A stretch of DNA of 64,000 nt from the NCBI GenBank assembly GCA_016901395.1, contig JAEAMQ010000026.1, positions 1-64,000 of the forward strand, written 5' to 3'. This stretch comes from Prevotella sp. GTDB lineage: Bacteria > Bacteroidota > Bacteroidia > Bacteroidales > Bacteroidaceae. Both the position numbers and the translations under genes were made by a program. Below are positions 43,542 to 52,396 of the stretch, one piece after another (position 1 is the first letter of the stretch; the number at the start of each line of letters is the position of its first letter). The notes under the pieces were generated by a model that had not been told where the DNA came from, ran no database searches, and saw only the letters and a program-made list of their open reading frames with translations.

Positions 43542-44115
43542 CCTCTCCCCCTGCCCCTCCCCCGAAGGGAGGGGAGTGATCTCCACCGCAGGAATAGGGG
43601 GTAGCACGAGTATGCGGAAGGCATTTTACTGTTGTAAGAAGATAATCTTCTAAGAAAAGAATAATAATAAGTAAATTCTCGCTGAAAAATCTCGGCGCAG
43701 CATTCATCTCCTACGGTACATTCTACTCCCCATCCTTACGGGGATGGGAGTTGATTTCCACCGCAGAAAAAAGGAGGGGACACGGGTATGCGGAAGGCAT
43801 TTTGCGGTAGCAAGAAGATGTTTTTCTAAGAAAAGCAATAATAATAATTAAATTCTCACTGAAAAATCTCGGCACAGCATTCATCTCCTACGGTACATTC
43901 TACTCCCCATCCACGGGGATGGGAGTTGATTTCCACCGCAGAAAAAAGGAGGAGACACGGGTATGCGGAAAGCATTTTGCGGTAGCAAGAAGATGTTTTT
44001 CTAAGAAAAGAATAATAATAAGTAAATTCTCACTGAAAAATCTCGGCGCAGCATTCATCTCCTACGGTACATTCTACTCCCCTCCCTTCGGGGGAGGGGC
44101 CGGGGGTGAGGCTGT
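43542..44115. repeat. Three tandem ~175-bp copies between copZ and copA
   Basis: The marker CTACGGTACATTCTACTCCC occurs at 43711, 43888 and 44062, giving periods of 177 and 174 bp. Each unit carries a GC palindrome (CCCCATCC..GGGGATGG or CCCCTCCC..GGGAGGGG), then CACCGCAG, an AAGGAGG-like stretch, GTATGCGGAA, GCGGTAGCAAGAAGATG, AATAATAAT and TCTCGGCGCAGCATTC. The third copy ends at the GC palindrome 15-30 bp before copA. The units are non-coding in all frames and about 95% alike by eye. Confidence 0.9.
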
Positions 44116-44124
44116 TATTTCATT

Positions 44125-46083
44125 ATGAAACAAACAATTCCTGTGGTTGGCATGGCATGCGCTTCATGCTCTGCCAATGTAGAGCGCAAACTGAATGCCC
44201 TTCCTGGCATCAAAAGCGCATCGGTAAGCCTGCCCGGACGCAGTGCTTTAGTAGAATTTGATCCTGCTCAGATTTCGCTCGAAACCATGAAGCAAGAGGT
44301 CAATGGCATAGGCTACGACCTGGTCATTGACAAGAAGACCTCAGTAGAGGAAATCCAGAAAAGGGAATACACCCTGCTCCGCCGCAAGACCATCGTGTCG
44401 TGGGTTATCGCGCTGCTGGTCATGAGCGTGTCGATGGGATGGCTCCCTGTGGGCAACCGTGACACCGCCAACCAAATCAGTTTCCTGCTTTCGGCAGTCA
44501 ATCTGGTGTATTGCGGCCGGATGTTTTATGCCACCGCATGGAAACAACTCCTTCACGGTACGGCCAACATGGACTCGCTCGTGGCTCTATCCACAGCTAT
44601 TGCGTTCATCTTCAGCACGTTCAACACGTTCTGGGGAGATGCTGTCTGGGGCAGCCGTGGCATCGAGTGGCACACCTATTTTGATGCCAGCGTGATGATC
44701 ATCACCTTTGTTCTCACCGGCCGCCTGCTCGAAGAGAAAGCCAAGGACAGCACTGCGAGCAGCATCCGACAGCTCATGGGCATGGCGCCAAAGACGGCAA
44801 GGCTCAGCTCCACCCCCGTCCCCTCCCCGAAGGGAGAGGGGAGTGATGTGTCTCAAGACACACAAGAGGTACCCATTTCTACCATCGAGGTGGGTGATAT
44901 TCTTGAGGTTCGGCCCGGAGAGAAGGTCCCGGTAGACGGCGAAGTGACGTGGGCCACCTCGTTTATGACCGCCGATGCGGCGTATGTAGACGAGAGTATG
45001 ATCACCGGCGAGCCCACGCCGTCTGAGAAAAAGGTAGGTTCGCGCGTGCTGGCCGGTACCATTCCGAGTCAGGGTAAGTTCCGCATGCGTGCCCGCCAGA
45101 TTGGTGAGGACACGGCGTTGGCCCACATCATCCGCATGGTGCAGGAGGCACAAGGCTCCAAAGCCCCCGTGCAGCGCATCGTAGACCGTGCCGCATTAGT
45201 GTTTGTGCCCGTGGTGACAGCCATCGCTCTCATCACCTTCCTGGCCTGGTGGCTCATCGGTGGCAACGCCTATCTGCCGCAAGCCATCCTCAGTGCGGTG
45301 GCCGTGCTCGTGGTGGCATGCCCCTGCGCGATGGGACTGGCCACGCCGACGGCTCTCATGGTGGGCATCGGCAAGGCGGCTCAACAGCAGGTGCTCATCA
45401 AGGATGCCACCGCACTGGAGCGGTTGCGCAAGGTGGACGTGCTCGTGAGCGACAAGACTGGCACGCTGACCATACCCAATCAGAACATCGATTTCACCAA
45501 GGCCGAGGACCTGCCGCTCGAAGAACGCGAGACGCTGAAGCCCCATGCCCGCGAAGCCATGACCGAGTTGCAGAGCCGTGGCATAGAGGTTTACATGATG
45601 AGTGGCGACAAGGAGGAGGCCGCCAAATACTGGGCCGACCAAGCCGGCATAGCCCATTATCAGAGCAAAGTGCTGCCACAGGACAAGGAGAACCTCGTGA
45701 AGCGGTTGCAGGCCGAGGGCAAGCGTGTGGCGATGATAGGCGACGGCATCAACGATACCCAAGCTTTGGCCCACGCCGACGTGAGTATCGCCATCGGCAA
45801 GGGTACCGACGTGGCTATGGATGTGGCTCAGGTGACGCTGATGACCGATGACCTTCGGGCCATCCCCGAGGCCGTGAGACTCAGCCAGCAGACCGTGCGG
45901 ATGATTTGGCAAAACCTCTTTTGGGCCTTCATCTACAACATCGTCTGCATCCCTCTGGCCGCCGGACTGCTCCGTCTCTTTGGCATTGACTTCCAGATTA
46001 CGCCGATGTGGGCCTCCGCACTCATGGCATTCTCCAGCGTGAGCGTCGTGCTCAACAGCCTCCGACTGAAATATATGAGTTAG
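44125..46083 (+). CDS. copA: Copper-exporting P1B-type ATPase with a reduced nucleotide-binding domain
   Basis: 652 residues. N-terminal HMA domain with GMACASC (Cys12, Cys15), membrane helices, actuator domain with [11 protein letters not shown], the metal-site CPC at 399-401 ([15 protein letters not shown]), phosphorylation motif DKTGTLT (Asp443) and hinge [12 protein letters not shown]. Between DKTGTLT and MMSGD only ~41 residues remain, where CopA proteins normally have ~130 that form the ATP-binding N-domain; the HP motif and glycine-rich motif are missing. A segment [15 protein letters not shown] (about 229-243) corresponds to an in-frame copy of the GC palindromic repeat. Exports Cu(I), but how it would bind ATP is unclear. 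Confidence 0.9.
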   Translation: MKQTIPVVGMACASCSANVERKLNALPGIKSASVSLPGRSALVEFDPAQISLETMKQEVNGIGYDLVIDKKTSVEEIQKREYTLLRRKTIVSWVIALLVMSVSMGWLPVGNRDTANQISFLLSAVNLVYCGRMFYATAWKQLLHGTANMDSLVALSTAIAFIFSTFNTFWGDAVWGSRGIEWHTYFDASVMIITFVLTGRLLEEKAKDSTASSIRQLMGMAPKTARLSSTPVPSPKGEGSDVSQDTQEVPISTIEVGDILEVRPGEKVPVDGEVTWATSFMTADAAYVDESMITGEPTPSEKKVGSRVLAGTIPSQGKFRMRARQIGEDTALAHIIRMVQEAQGSKAPVQRIVDRAALVFVPVVTAIALITFLAWWLIGGNAYLPQAILSAVAVLVVACPCAMGLATPTALMVGIGKAAQQQVLIKDATALERLRKVDVLVSDKTGTLTIPNQNIDFTKAEDLPLEERETLKPHAREAMTELQSRGIEVYMMSGDKEEAAKYWADQAGIAHYQSKVLPQDKENLVKRLQAEGKRVAMIGDGINDTQALAHADVSIAIGKGTDVAMDVAQVTLMTDDLRAIPEAVRLSQQTVRMIWQNLFWAFIYNIVCIPLAAGLLRLFGIDFQITPMWASALMAFSSVSVVLNSLRLKYMS

Positions 46084-46186
46084 ATTGGACGACGACGGAG
46101 ACAGAAGTAAGAGTCTTTTTCGCCATCCAGCAAGCCCAATTTGTCAACATTCTTCTGAATTTTCAGACATCTGAACATTCTTCTAT

Positions 46187-46252
46187 GAGCGTTTCCGAAA
46201 GGACTCATGAGGCCATTTTGTCCTCATCCTGACTTTCGGAAACGCTCTTTTT
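46187..46252 (+). terminator. Large stem-loop terminator after copA
   Basis: Perfect 15-bp stem GAGCGTTTCCGAAAG / CTTTCGGAAACGCTC (46187-46201, 46233-46247), a 31-nt loop holding an inner ATGAGG/CCTCAT stem, then TTTTT. Confidence 0.85.
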
Positions 46253-46316
46253 GATGCGATTTCGCTCGTTTTCCCTCTTTTTCAGGCCTAATCTCGGCTC
46301 TATTCTATCGTTTTCG

Positions 46317-46382
46317 CCCTGCGATTAGGCCCTTTTCGCCCCATGATTAGTACCTAATCGTCATGCGATTAGATAGTAATCG
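46317..46382. repeat. Dispersed 22-bp x3 element, copy C
   Basis: Three 22-bp units on the minus strand at 46361-46382, 46339-46360 and 46317-46338; cores CGATTACTATCTAATCG, GATTAGGTACTAATC and a degenerate third ending CCTAATCGCAG. The plus-strand flank AAAACCATCTTTTGTCAAAT with ATTATTACAAGGCATTGAT matches copies B and D. A further block at 46454-46487 (GTTTTTCCCTCTCCAAG, then GATTTTGGTACA) is shared with D. It lies between convergent copA and the M48 gene. Confidence 0.85.
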
Positions 46383-46596
46383 CAAAACCATCTTTTGTCA
46401 AATTATTACAAGGCATTGATATTCAATGGATTGAACAAACACCATTTTCCGAAGTTTTTCCCTCTCCAAGTGTTCGATTTTGGTACACAGCGCTATTTTG
46501 ACAAGTGTTTATCAAATCTTTTCATCGGTATTTCTTCGCCTTTCCCATAACCCGACAGCGGGTATATTCCGCGACTTATGGTTTCAGTTTCAGCAT

Positions 46597-46634
46597 AAAA
46601 AAAGCATGACAGAAACGCGGGGTTTCTGCCATGC
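46597..46634 (-). terminator. Terminator of the M48 protease gene
   Basis: On the minus strand a 13-bp stem GCATGGCAGAAAC / GTTTCTGTCATGC (one wobble) with a CCCGC loop is followed by TTTTTTT. Confidence 0.9.
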
Positions 46635-46703
46635 TGAATATGATTGGACCCACCATCAGGGGCAGGGGGGCCTACGGTTTCGCCCTACAGACGGGGCGAA
46701 AAA

Positions 46704-47576
46704 TTACTTACGTTTCGTCGTGGTTTTCTTCTTTGTGGTGGTTGTGGCGCGGGTTGTCACAGCAGGCTGTGTGGCCTGATAATATTTCAGGGCCTCGGGC
46801 ATCTCCTTCTGGAGGGCTGCAATGCGCTTGGCGTCGCTCGGATGGTCGCTCAACACGTCGCTCGTATTGCTGTTGCCCGATGACATGCGCTGCCAGAACG
46901 GGATGGCTTCCTGGGGATTGTAACCGGCCATAGCAGCGAAGATCAGACCGATATGGTCGGCCTCCGACTCGTTGTCGCGGCTGTATTTCAGGTTGGCAAA
47001 CGAGAAACCCTGCTGGGCAATGGTGGCCGCGATATCGCCCACACTACTGCCCACGGCGCTGTTGAGCACGGTGCCGAGTATCTGCGTGCCATACTGCTGG
47101 CGTATCTGCTTAGACATCTGTTCGGCCGAATGCTTGGCCACAGCATGCGCAATCTCATGGCCGAGCACGATGGCGAGTGCCGTCTCGTTCTGGGTATAGG
47201 GCAGAAGTCCCTCATAGACCACAATCTTGCCGCCGGGCATGCAGAACGCATTGGCCTCATTGCTCTTCACGAGATTAAATTCCCATGCAAAGTTCTGTAT
47301 CTCACTGGCAGCGCCATTGTTCTTCAGATAGGTCTCCACGGCAGTGGCCAGACGCTGGCCCACGCGCTTCACCATCGTAGAGTTGGTGGTGTTGGTGGAG
47401 AGAGTGGCTTTCTTCATAATCTCGCTATACTGCTGATTGCTCAGGCTCAACACCTGTGCATCGCTCACCAATAAGCTGTGTTTACGACCCGTAACGGGCA
47501 CGGTGGAAGTGGTTCCGCAGGCCGACATCAACACCGATGCCACCGCGGTCATAACGAATAACTTAATTTTTCTCAT
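46704..47576 (-). CDS. M48-family zinc metalloprotease lipoprotein
   Basis: 290 residues. Lipobox LMSAC, Cys20. The M48 core has GHEIAHAVAKH (zinc ligands His140, His144) and a downstream NESEADHIGL (third ligand Glu near 203-205); CMPGGKIVVYEGLL precedes the helix. It resembles the E. coli LoiP/BepA group of periplasmic proteases that degrade or remodel misassembled outer-membrane proteins. The C-terminus is a Thr/Lys-rich tail (ATTTTKKKTTTKRK) not part of the protease. Single gene with its own promoter and terminator. Confidence 0.92.
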   Translation of the reverse strand: MRKIKLFVMTAVASVLMSACGTTSTVPVTGRKHSLLVSDAQVLSLSNQQYSEIMKKATLSTNTTNSTMVKRVGQRLATAVETYLKNNGAASEIQNFAWEFNLVKSNEANAFCMPGGKIVVYEGLLPYTQNETALAIVLGHEIAHAVAKHSAEQMSKQIRQQYGTQILGTVLNSAVGSSVGDIAATIAQQGFSFANLKYSRDNESEADHIGLIFAAMAGYNPQEAIPFWQRMSSGNSNTSDVLSDHPSDAKRIAALQKEMPEALKYYQATQPAVTTRATTTTKKKTTTKRK

Positions 47577-47610
47577 TATATCTCTATTTTAGTACTTTTT
47601 GAATCTTTTG

Positions 47611-47642
47611 CAAAGTTATAGAATATAGACTACAATGTGAAA
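47611..47642 (-). promoter_or_regulatory. Promoter of the M48 protease gene
   Basis: Minus strand: -33 TTTC (47639-47642), 20-bp spacer, -7 TAACTTTG (47611-47618), 34 bp upstream of the ATG. Confidence 0.65.
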
Positions 47643-47766
47643 CGAAATGTAACACTTTTTATGTTTTTTAATGAATATTTCTTCCTACGACAACCATCTC
47701 CCGATGACAACGTTTGCTACAAGACGCAGACTGTTTATACAGATTAACAAAATATAGTGGACTTTC

Positions 47767-47797
47767 TTGTTAAATCGAAAATTATTTTGTACTTTTG
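47767..47797 (+). promoter_or_regulatory. Promoter of the nitrilase-family gene
   Basis: -33 TTG (47767-47769), 20-bp spacer, -7 TACTTTTG (47790-47797), 30 bp before the ATG at 47828. Confidence 0.7.
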
Positions 47798-47827
47798 CTT
47801 TCAAAATGAAAACTAATTGCGTTAAAG

Positions 47828-48586
47828 ATGAAAGTATCATTGCTGCAAACAGATATCGTGTGGGCTAATCCACAGAAAAACCAGGAGAATGCCCATCGGT
47901 TGCTCGACGAACATGCCGGTGCTGACCTCTATGTGCTGCCCGAAATGTTTTCCACGGGATTTGCCACAGAGCCACAGGGCATTGCCGAGGCCGACGAATC
48001 GTCGCTCCAATGGATGAAGACCGAGGCGCAGCAACGCCACTGTGCCATCTGCGGAAGTGTGGCGACAGAGGTGGATGGGAAGTTCTACAACCGTTTCTAC
48101 TTCGTGTTTCCCGACGGCAGCGAGCGCCATTACGACAAGCATCACCTCTTTACTTATAGCGGCGAGCACCATCGGTTTACCCCCGGCGAGGAGCGTGTGG
48201 TGGTGGAATATGGTGGCATGCGTATCCTGCTGCAGGTATGCTACGACCTGAGGTTTCCGGTGTTCAGCCGCAATCGGAGCGACTACGATATGGCCATCTA
48301 TGTGGCCAGCTGGCCCACGGTGCGCCTTCAGGCATGGACCGCCCTACTCCATGCACGTGCCATCGAGAACCAGTGTTATATAATAGGTGTGGATCGCACG
48401 GGCGACGACCCGGCATGCAGCTACAGCGGCGGCAGCGAAATCATCGATCCGTATGGGCAGACCATCGTGGCCTGCGAGCGAGACAAGGTGGATGTGGTCG
48501 CGGCCGAACTTTCTATGGAGCCGCTTGAGGCCTTCCGCCAGAAGTTCCCCGTGCTGAATGACGCTGATAAGTTTAAGGTAGAATGA
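47828..48586 (+). CDS. Nitrilase-superfamily amidohydrolase, omega-amidase-like
   Basis: 252 residues. The catalytic triad of the C-N hydrolase fold is clear: Glu39 in VLPEMFSTGF, Lys104 in YDKHHLF and Cys138 in LLQVCYDLRFPVFSR. The MFSTGF and YDLRFP signatures match the YafV/Nit2 group, which hydrolyses alpha-ketoglutaramate or alpha-ketosuccinamate, products of glutamine/asparagine transamination. Cytoplasmic. Monocistronic; AT-rich repeats follow. Confidence 0.9.
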   Translation: MKVSLLQTDIVWANPQKNQENAHRLLDEHAGADLYVLPEMFSTGFATEPQGIAEADESSLQWMKTEAQQRHCAICGSVATEVDGKFYNRFYFVFPDGSERHYDKHHLFTYSGEHHRFTPGEERVVVEYGGMRILLQVCYDLRFPVFSRNRSDYDMAIYVASWPTVRLQAWTALLHARAIENQCYIIGVDRTGDDPACSYSGGSEIIDPYGQTIVACERDKVDVVAAELSMEPLEAFRQKFPVLNDADKFKVE

Positions 48587-48606
48587 GAATTTGGGAATAA
48601 AAGAAT

Positions 48607-48862
48607 TTAAGAATTAGAATAAAAGAATAAGAGAATAATAGAATAAAAGCCATTACCATAAGCCTCTGGTTGCATGCCGTTGGCTATTATTCTGAGCGGA
48701 GCGATAATTCTATTATTCTTTAATTCTAAAAGCGAAGCAGAAGTATTGGCTTTAATTCTAAGCGTAGCGATTATTCTATTATTCTTTAATTCCAAAATCG
48801 AAGCAGAAGTATCGGCTTTAATTCTGAACACAGCGATTATTCTATTATTCTATAATTCTTAA
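48607..48862. repeat. AT-rich array: inverted GAATAAAAGAATAAGAG units and 66-bp tandem repeats
   Basis: Left part (48600-48655) is purine-rich (AATAAAAGAATAAGAGAATA); the right part is the complementary pyrimidine-rich type, arranged as two full 66-bp tandem units and a partial third, starting ATTCTGAGCGGAGCGATAAT near 48690, ATTCTAAGCGTAGCGATTAT near 48756 and ATTCTGAACACAGCGATTAT near 48822. Because 66 is divisible by three, both strands stay open, but the predicted peptides are simple repeats and not credible genes. It resembles the array at 54583-54935. Confidence 0.8.
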
Positions 48863-48887
48863 AAGAAAATATTTAAACAACATAATC

Positions 48888-50492
48888 ATGACAGAAAAGA
48901 AACTATTGCTCGGCGATGAAGCCATAGCCCTGGGAGCACTCCATGCGGGACTCTCGGGTGTCTATGCCTACCCGGGCACTCCCTCAACGGAGATTACCGA
49001 GTACATCCAAGGGCATCCGCTCACCCGCGAGCGTGGCATCCACAGCCGCTGGTGCAGCAACGAGAAGACGGCCATGGAAGCCGCGCTGGGTATGTCTTAC
49101 GCCGGAAAGCGCGCCCTGGTGTGCATGAAACACGTGGGATTGAACGTCTGCGCCGATGCCTTTGTCAACTCCGCCATCACGGGTGTGAATGGCGGTTTGG
49201 CTGTGTTGGTGGCCGACGACCCCTCGATGCACAGCTCACAGAATGAGCAGGACAGCCGTTTCTATGGTAAGTTTGCCATGATTCCTATCTTTGAACCCAG
49301 CAACCAGCAGGAGTGTTACGACGTGTTGGAGGAAGCCTTTGCCACCTCGGAGAAGCTCCGTTTGCCGGTTTTGATCAGACTGGTGACCCGCTTGGCTCAC
49401 TCGCGTGCATCGGTGTCGGTAGACCATCCCGTGATGGAGGCCAACGCACTGAACCCCGACAGCGGCAAGCACTGGGTGTTGTTGCCCGCCATTGCCCGCA
49501 AGAACTATGTGGGACTGTTAGGCAAACAGCCCGACATGGAGCAAATGGCCGAGCAGTCGAAATACTCCCGATTGGAGACTCTCGATGGCAAAGGCCTGGG
49601 TGTCATTGCCTGCGGCATTGCCTACAACTATGTGAAAGAGACCGAGCCCGAGGGCGTTTCGGCCATCCTGAAACTCAACCAGTATCCCCTGCCCAAGGCA
49701 CAGGTGGAGCAGTTGGCTGCCATGAGCGACCGCATCTTGGTGGTCGAGGACGGTCAGCCGTTTGTAGAGGAGAACCTCCGCGCCCTGCTTGGCAAAGACT
49801 ACAAGGTGTCGGGCCGTCTCACCGGCGACCTGCCACGCACCGGAGAACTCACTCCTGACAATGTGGCCAAGGCTTTGGGCAAGACCGTCAGTACACCGTT
49901 TGAGGCCATCGACGATGTGGTGGGCCGTCCGCCCGCACTCTGTCAGGGTTGCGGTCACCGCGATGTCTACACCGCCCTCAATGAGGTGGCGGCCGAGTTT
50001 GAGGGTGCGCGCATCTTCGGCGACATCGGTTGCTACACGCTTGGTGCCCTGCCCCCGTTCCAGTCTATCGCCAGTTGCGTGGACATGGGAGCCAGCATCA
50101 CCATGGCCAAGGGTGCGGCCGACGCAGGAGTATTTCCTGCCATTGCCGTCATTGGCGACTCCACGTTTACCCATAGCGGCATGACAGGACTGCTCGATGC
50201 CATCAACGACAAGTCGAACATCACCGTAGTGATCTCCGACAACCTCACCACGGCCATGACCGGAGGACAGGACTCGGCCGGAACCAATAAGTTTGAGGCT
50301 ATCTGTCTGGGTCTCGGCGTGGAGCCGGAACATGTGCGTGTGGTGGTGCCGCTGGCCAAAAACATGCCCGAAATCACCCGCACCATCCGCGAAGAGATAG
50401 CCTATAACGGTGTGAGCGTCATCATCCCGCGCCGCGAGTGCGTACAGACGCTCGGAAGAAAATTACGTAAGCAGAAAGCCCAGAAGAAATGA
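48888..50492 (+). CDS. iorA: Indolepyruvate ferredoxin oxidoreductase, alpha subunit (no ferredoxin domain)
   Basis: 534 residues. Catalyses CoA-dependent oxidative decarboxylation of aryl pyruvates to aryl-acetyl-CoA, or the reverse. The N-terminal pyrimidine-binding domain starts LLLGDEAIALGALHAGLSGV, with YAYPGTPSTEI; the TPP-binding C-terminal domain has PALCQGCGHRDVYTALNEV, GDIGCYTLGALPPFQ and VIGDSTFTHSGMTG. Archaeal IorA (over 600 residues) ends in a two-cluster ferredoxin domain; here the chain stops at VQTLGRKLRKQKAQKK with no Cys cluster. Overlaps iorB by 4 bp (ATGA). Confidence 0.92.
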   Translation: MTEKKLLLGDEAIALGALHAGLSGVYAYPGTPSTEITEYIQGHPLTRERGIHSRWCSNEKTAMEAALGMSYAGKRALVCMKHVGLNVCADAFVNSAITGVNGGLAVLVADDPSMHSSQNEQDSRFYGKFAMIPIFEPSNQQECYDVLEEAFATSEKLRLPVLIRLVTRLAHSRASVSVDHPVMEANALNPDSGKHWVLLPAIARKNYVGLLGKQPDMEQMAEQSKYSRLETLDGKGLGVIACGIAYNYVKETEPEGVSAILKLNQYPLPKAQVEQLAAMSDRILVVEDGQPFVEENLRALLGKDYKVSGRLTGDLPRTGELTPDNVAKALGKTVSTPFEAIDDVVGRPPALCQGCGHRDVYTALNEVAAEFEGARIFGDIGCYTLGALPPFQSIASCVDMGASITMAKGAADAGVFPAIAVIGDSTFTHSGMTGLLDAINDKSNITVVISDNLTTAMTGGQDSAGTNKFEAICLGLGVEPEHVRVVVPLAKNMPEITRTIREEIAYNGVSVIIPRRECVQTLGRKLRKQKAQKK

Positions 50493-51061
50493 AAAAGAAC
50501 ATCATATTAGCTGGCGTTGGCGGTCAGGGAATCCTTTCCATCGCCACCGTCATCGGCGAGGCTGCCACAAAAGCCAATCTTTATCTTAAACAAGCAGAGG
50601 TTCACGGCATGAGTCAGCGTGGTGGCGACGTGCAGAGCAACCTGCGTCTCAGCACCGAGGAGATTTACAGCGACCTCATTCCGCAAGGACAGGCCGACAT
50701 CATCATAGCCATGGAGCCGATGGAGGCACTGCGCTATGTGCCCTATCTCAACGAGGAGGGATGGGTCATCACGTCTTCTGAACCCCTCATCAATATCCCC
50801 AACTACCCCGACACGGCTAAGGTGGCCGACGATCTGAAGCGTCTTCCGCGTGTGAAAACGCTGCCCATCGACAGTCTGGCCAAGGAAAACCACACACCCA
50901 AGAGTGCCAACATGATTCTCCTGGGTATGGCAGCCGAGGCCATCGGCATCCTCTCGCCGGCCGAACTGCGCGACGCTATCGGTCGCATCTTTGCCCGCAA
51001 GGGTGAGCAGGTGGTGGAGGACAACTACAAAGCATTTGATCTTGGACTGACGGAAAAATGA
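50489..51061 (+). CDS. iorB: Indolepyruvate ferredoxin oxidoreductase, beta subunit
   Basis: 190 residues, the gamma/beta-type subunit of 2-oxoacid:acceptor oxidoreductases. Signature NIILAGVGGQGILSIATVIG and QAEVHGMSQRGGDVQSNLRL. Completes the IorAB enzyme. Starts inside the iorA stop and overlaps the aminotransferase gene start by 4 bp, so expression of the three is translationally coupled. Confidence 0.93.
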   Translation: MKKNIILAGVGGQGILSIATVIGEAATKANLYLKQAEVHGMSQRGGDVQSNLRLSTEEIYSDLIPQGQADIIIAMEPMEALRYVPYLNEEGWVITSSEPLINIPNYPDTAKVADDLKRLPRVKTLPIDSLAKENHTPKSANMILLGMAAEAIGILSPAELRDAIGRIFARKGEQVVEDNYKAFDLGLTEK

Positions 51062-52368
51062 AGATATTCAGCGAACAACTTGTCAACGAGGCTTGCGAAA
51101 AGTCGCATGTAGCCGACCTTTCGCATGCCACCATCGGCGAAACGCTCCTTGTTGCCCAGTATTTGGAGCAAAAAACGGGCATCCCCTTCGTTCGTATGGA
51201 CCAGGGATCTCCGGGGCTTCCGGTAAACCATTGGGGCGTGGAGGCCGAGAAGCGGGCCTTGGACCGTGGCGTGGGAAGCCAATATCCCGCTGCCTCAGGT
51301 GTGAAAGAACTGAAGGAAGCGGCTCACGAGTTTGTCAAAGCCTTTATCAACGTGGACATCAGTGCACGTTCCTGCGTGCCCACCACGGGTAGTGTGGCGG
51401 GCAGTTTCGGATCGTTTATTGCCACCACCCAGCGCATTCCGGGCAAGGACAAGGTGCTGTTCATCGACCCGGGATTTCCCATTCAGAAGTCGCAGTTGCG
51501 CGTTTTGGGCATCGAGTGGAGGGAGTTCGACATCTTCCCCTACCGTGGCGACAAGCTCCGCGAGAAGTTGGAGCAGGAGCTGCAGGCCGGAGACGTGGCG
51601 GCAATCGTCTATTCCAACCCCAACAATCCGGCTTGGATTTGCTTGGAGGAGAGCGAGTTGCAGGTCATCGGAGAACTGGCCACCAAGTACGATGCGGTGG
51701 TTTTGGAAGACCTCGCCTACTTCTGCATGGACTATCGGCGTGACCTCGGCCATCCCTATGAGCCGCCCTACGTGCCCACTGTGGCCCGTTATACCGACCG
51801 ATATATCCTCATGCTCTCGTCAAGCAAGATTTTCAGCTATGCCGGTCAGCGCATGGCCTTGGTCTGCATCAGTGACAAACTCTACGACACCCACTACCCC
51901 GCGCTGCAGCAACGCTACCACGACACGGGCATATTTGGCAGCACTTTCGTGGCCGCCATACTCTATATGATCACCAGTGGTTGCACCGCCTCGACGCAAT
52001 ATGGCTATGCCGAGATGCTCCGCATGAGCTGCGAGGGCAAGATTAACTTCGTGGAGGACACGCGTGAATATGAGCGTCGCGCCAACAAGATGAAGGAAAT
52101 CTTCTGCCGCCACGGCTTTACGGTGGTCTATGACCGTGACGTTACCGACAAGGTTGGCGACGGATTCTTCTTCACACTCGGCTTCCCGGGCATGACCGGA
52201 GGCGAGTTGGCCAAGGAATTGATGCACTATGGCGTGAGCAGTATATCGCTCGACACCACTGGAAGCCATCAGGAGGGCATCCGGGCCTGCACCAGTCGCA
52301 TGCGCGATGAGCTTTATACGGTGCTCGACGACCGCATGAAGCAGTTCCACGACGACCATATTGTCTAA
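51058..52368 (+). CDS. PLP-dependent class I/II aminotransferase
   Basis: 436 residues. Fold type I aminotransferase: YSNPNNPAWICLEESEL, VVLEDLAYFCMDYR, and the PLP Lys257 in LSSSKIFSYAGQRMALV; the C-terminal Arg region is GIRACTSRM. In this operon it most likely interconverts aromatic amino acids and aryl pyruvates, feeding or draining IorAB. The exact amino acid preference is not visible. Cytoplasmic. Confidence 0.85.
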   Translation: MKIFSEQLVNEACEKSHVADLSHATIGETLLVAQYLEQKTGIPFVRMDQGSPGLPVNHWGVEAEKRALDRGVGSQYPAASGVKELKEAAHEFVKAFINVDISARSCVPTTGSVAGSFGSFIATTQRIPGKDKVLFIDPGFPIQKSQLRVLGIEWREFDIFPYRGDKLREKLEQELQAGDVAAIVYSNPNNPAWICLEESELQVIGELATKYDAVVLEDLAYFCMDYRRDLGHPYEPPYVPTVARYTDRYILMLSSSKIFSYAGQRMALVCISDKLYDTHYPALQQRYHDTGIFGSTFVAAILYMITSGCTASTQYGYAEMLRMSCEGKINFVEDTREYERRANKMKEIFCRHGFTVVYDRDVTDKVGDGFFFTLGFPGMTGGELAKELMHYGVSSISLDTTGSHQEGIRACTSRMRDELYTVLDDRMKQFHDDHIV

Positions 52369-52396
52369 CCCACTACGTCCTTTTGCCATCGCCAAC

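Noticed and set aside
48674-48862. A 62-residue hydrophobic repeat peptide
   Set aside because: Explained by non-coding 66-bp tandem repeats; the opposite strand is equally open. Kept only as a finding about the repeat.
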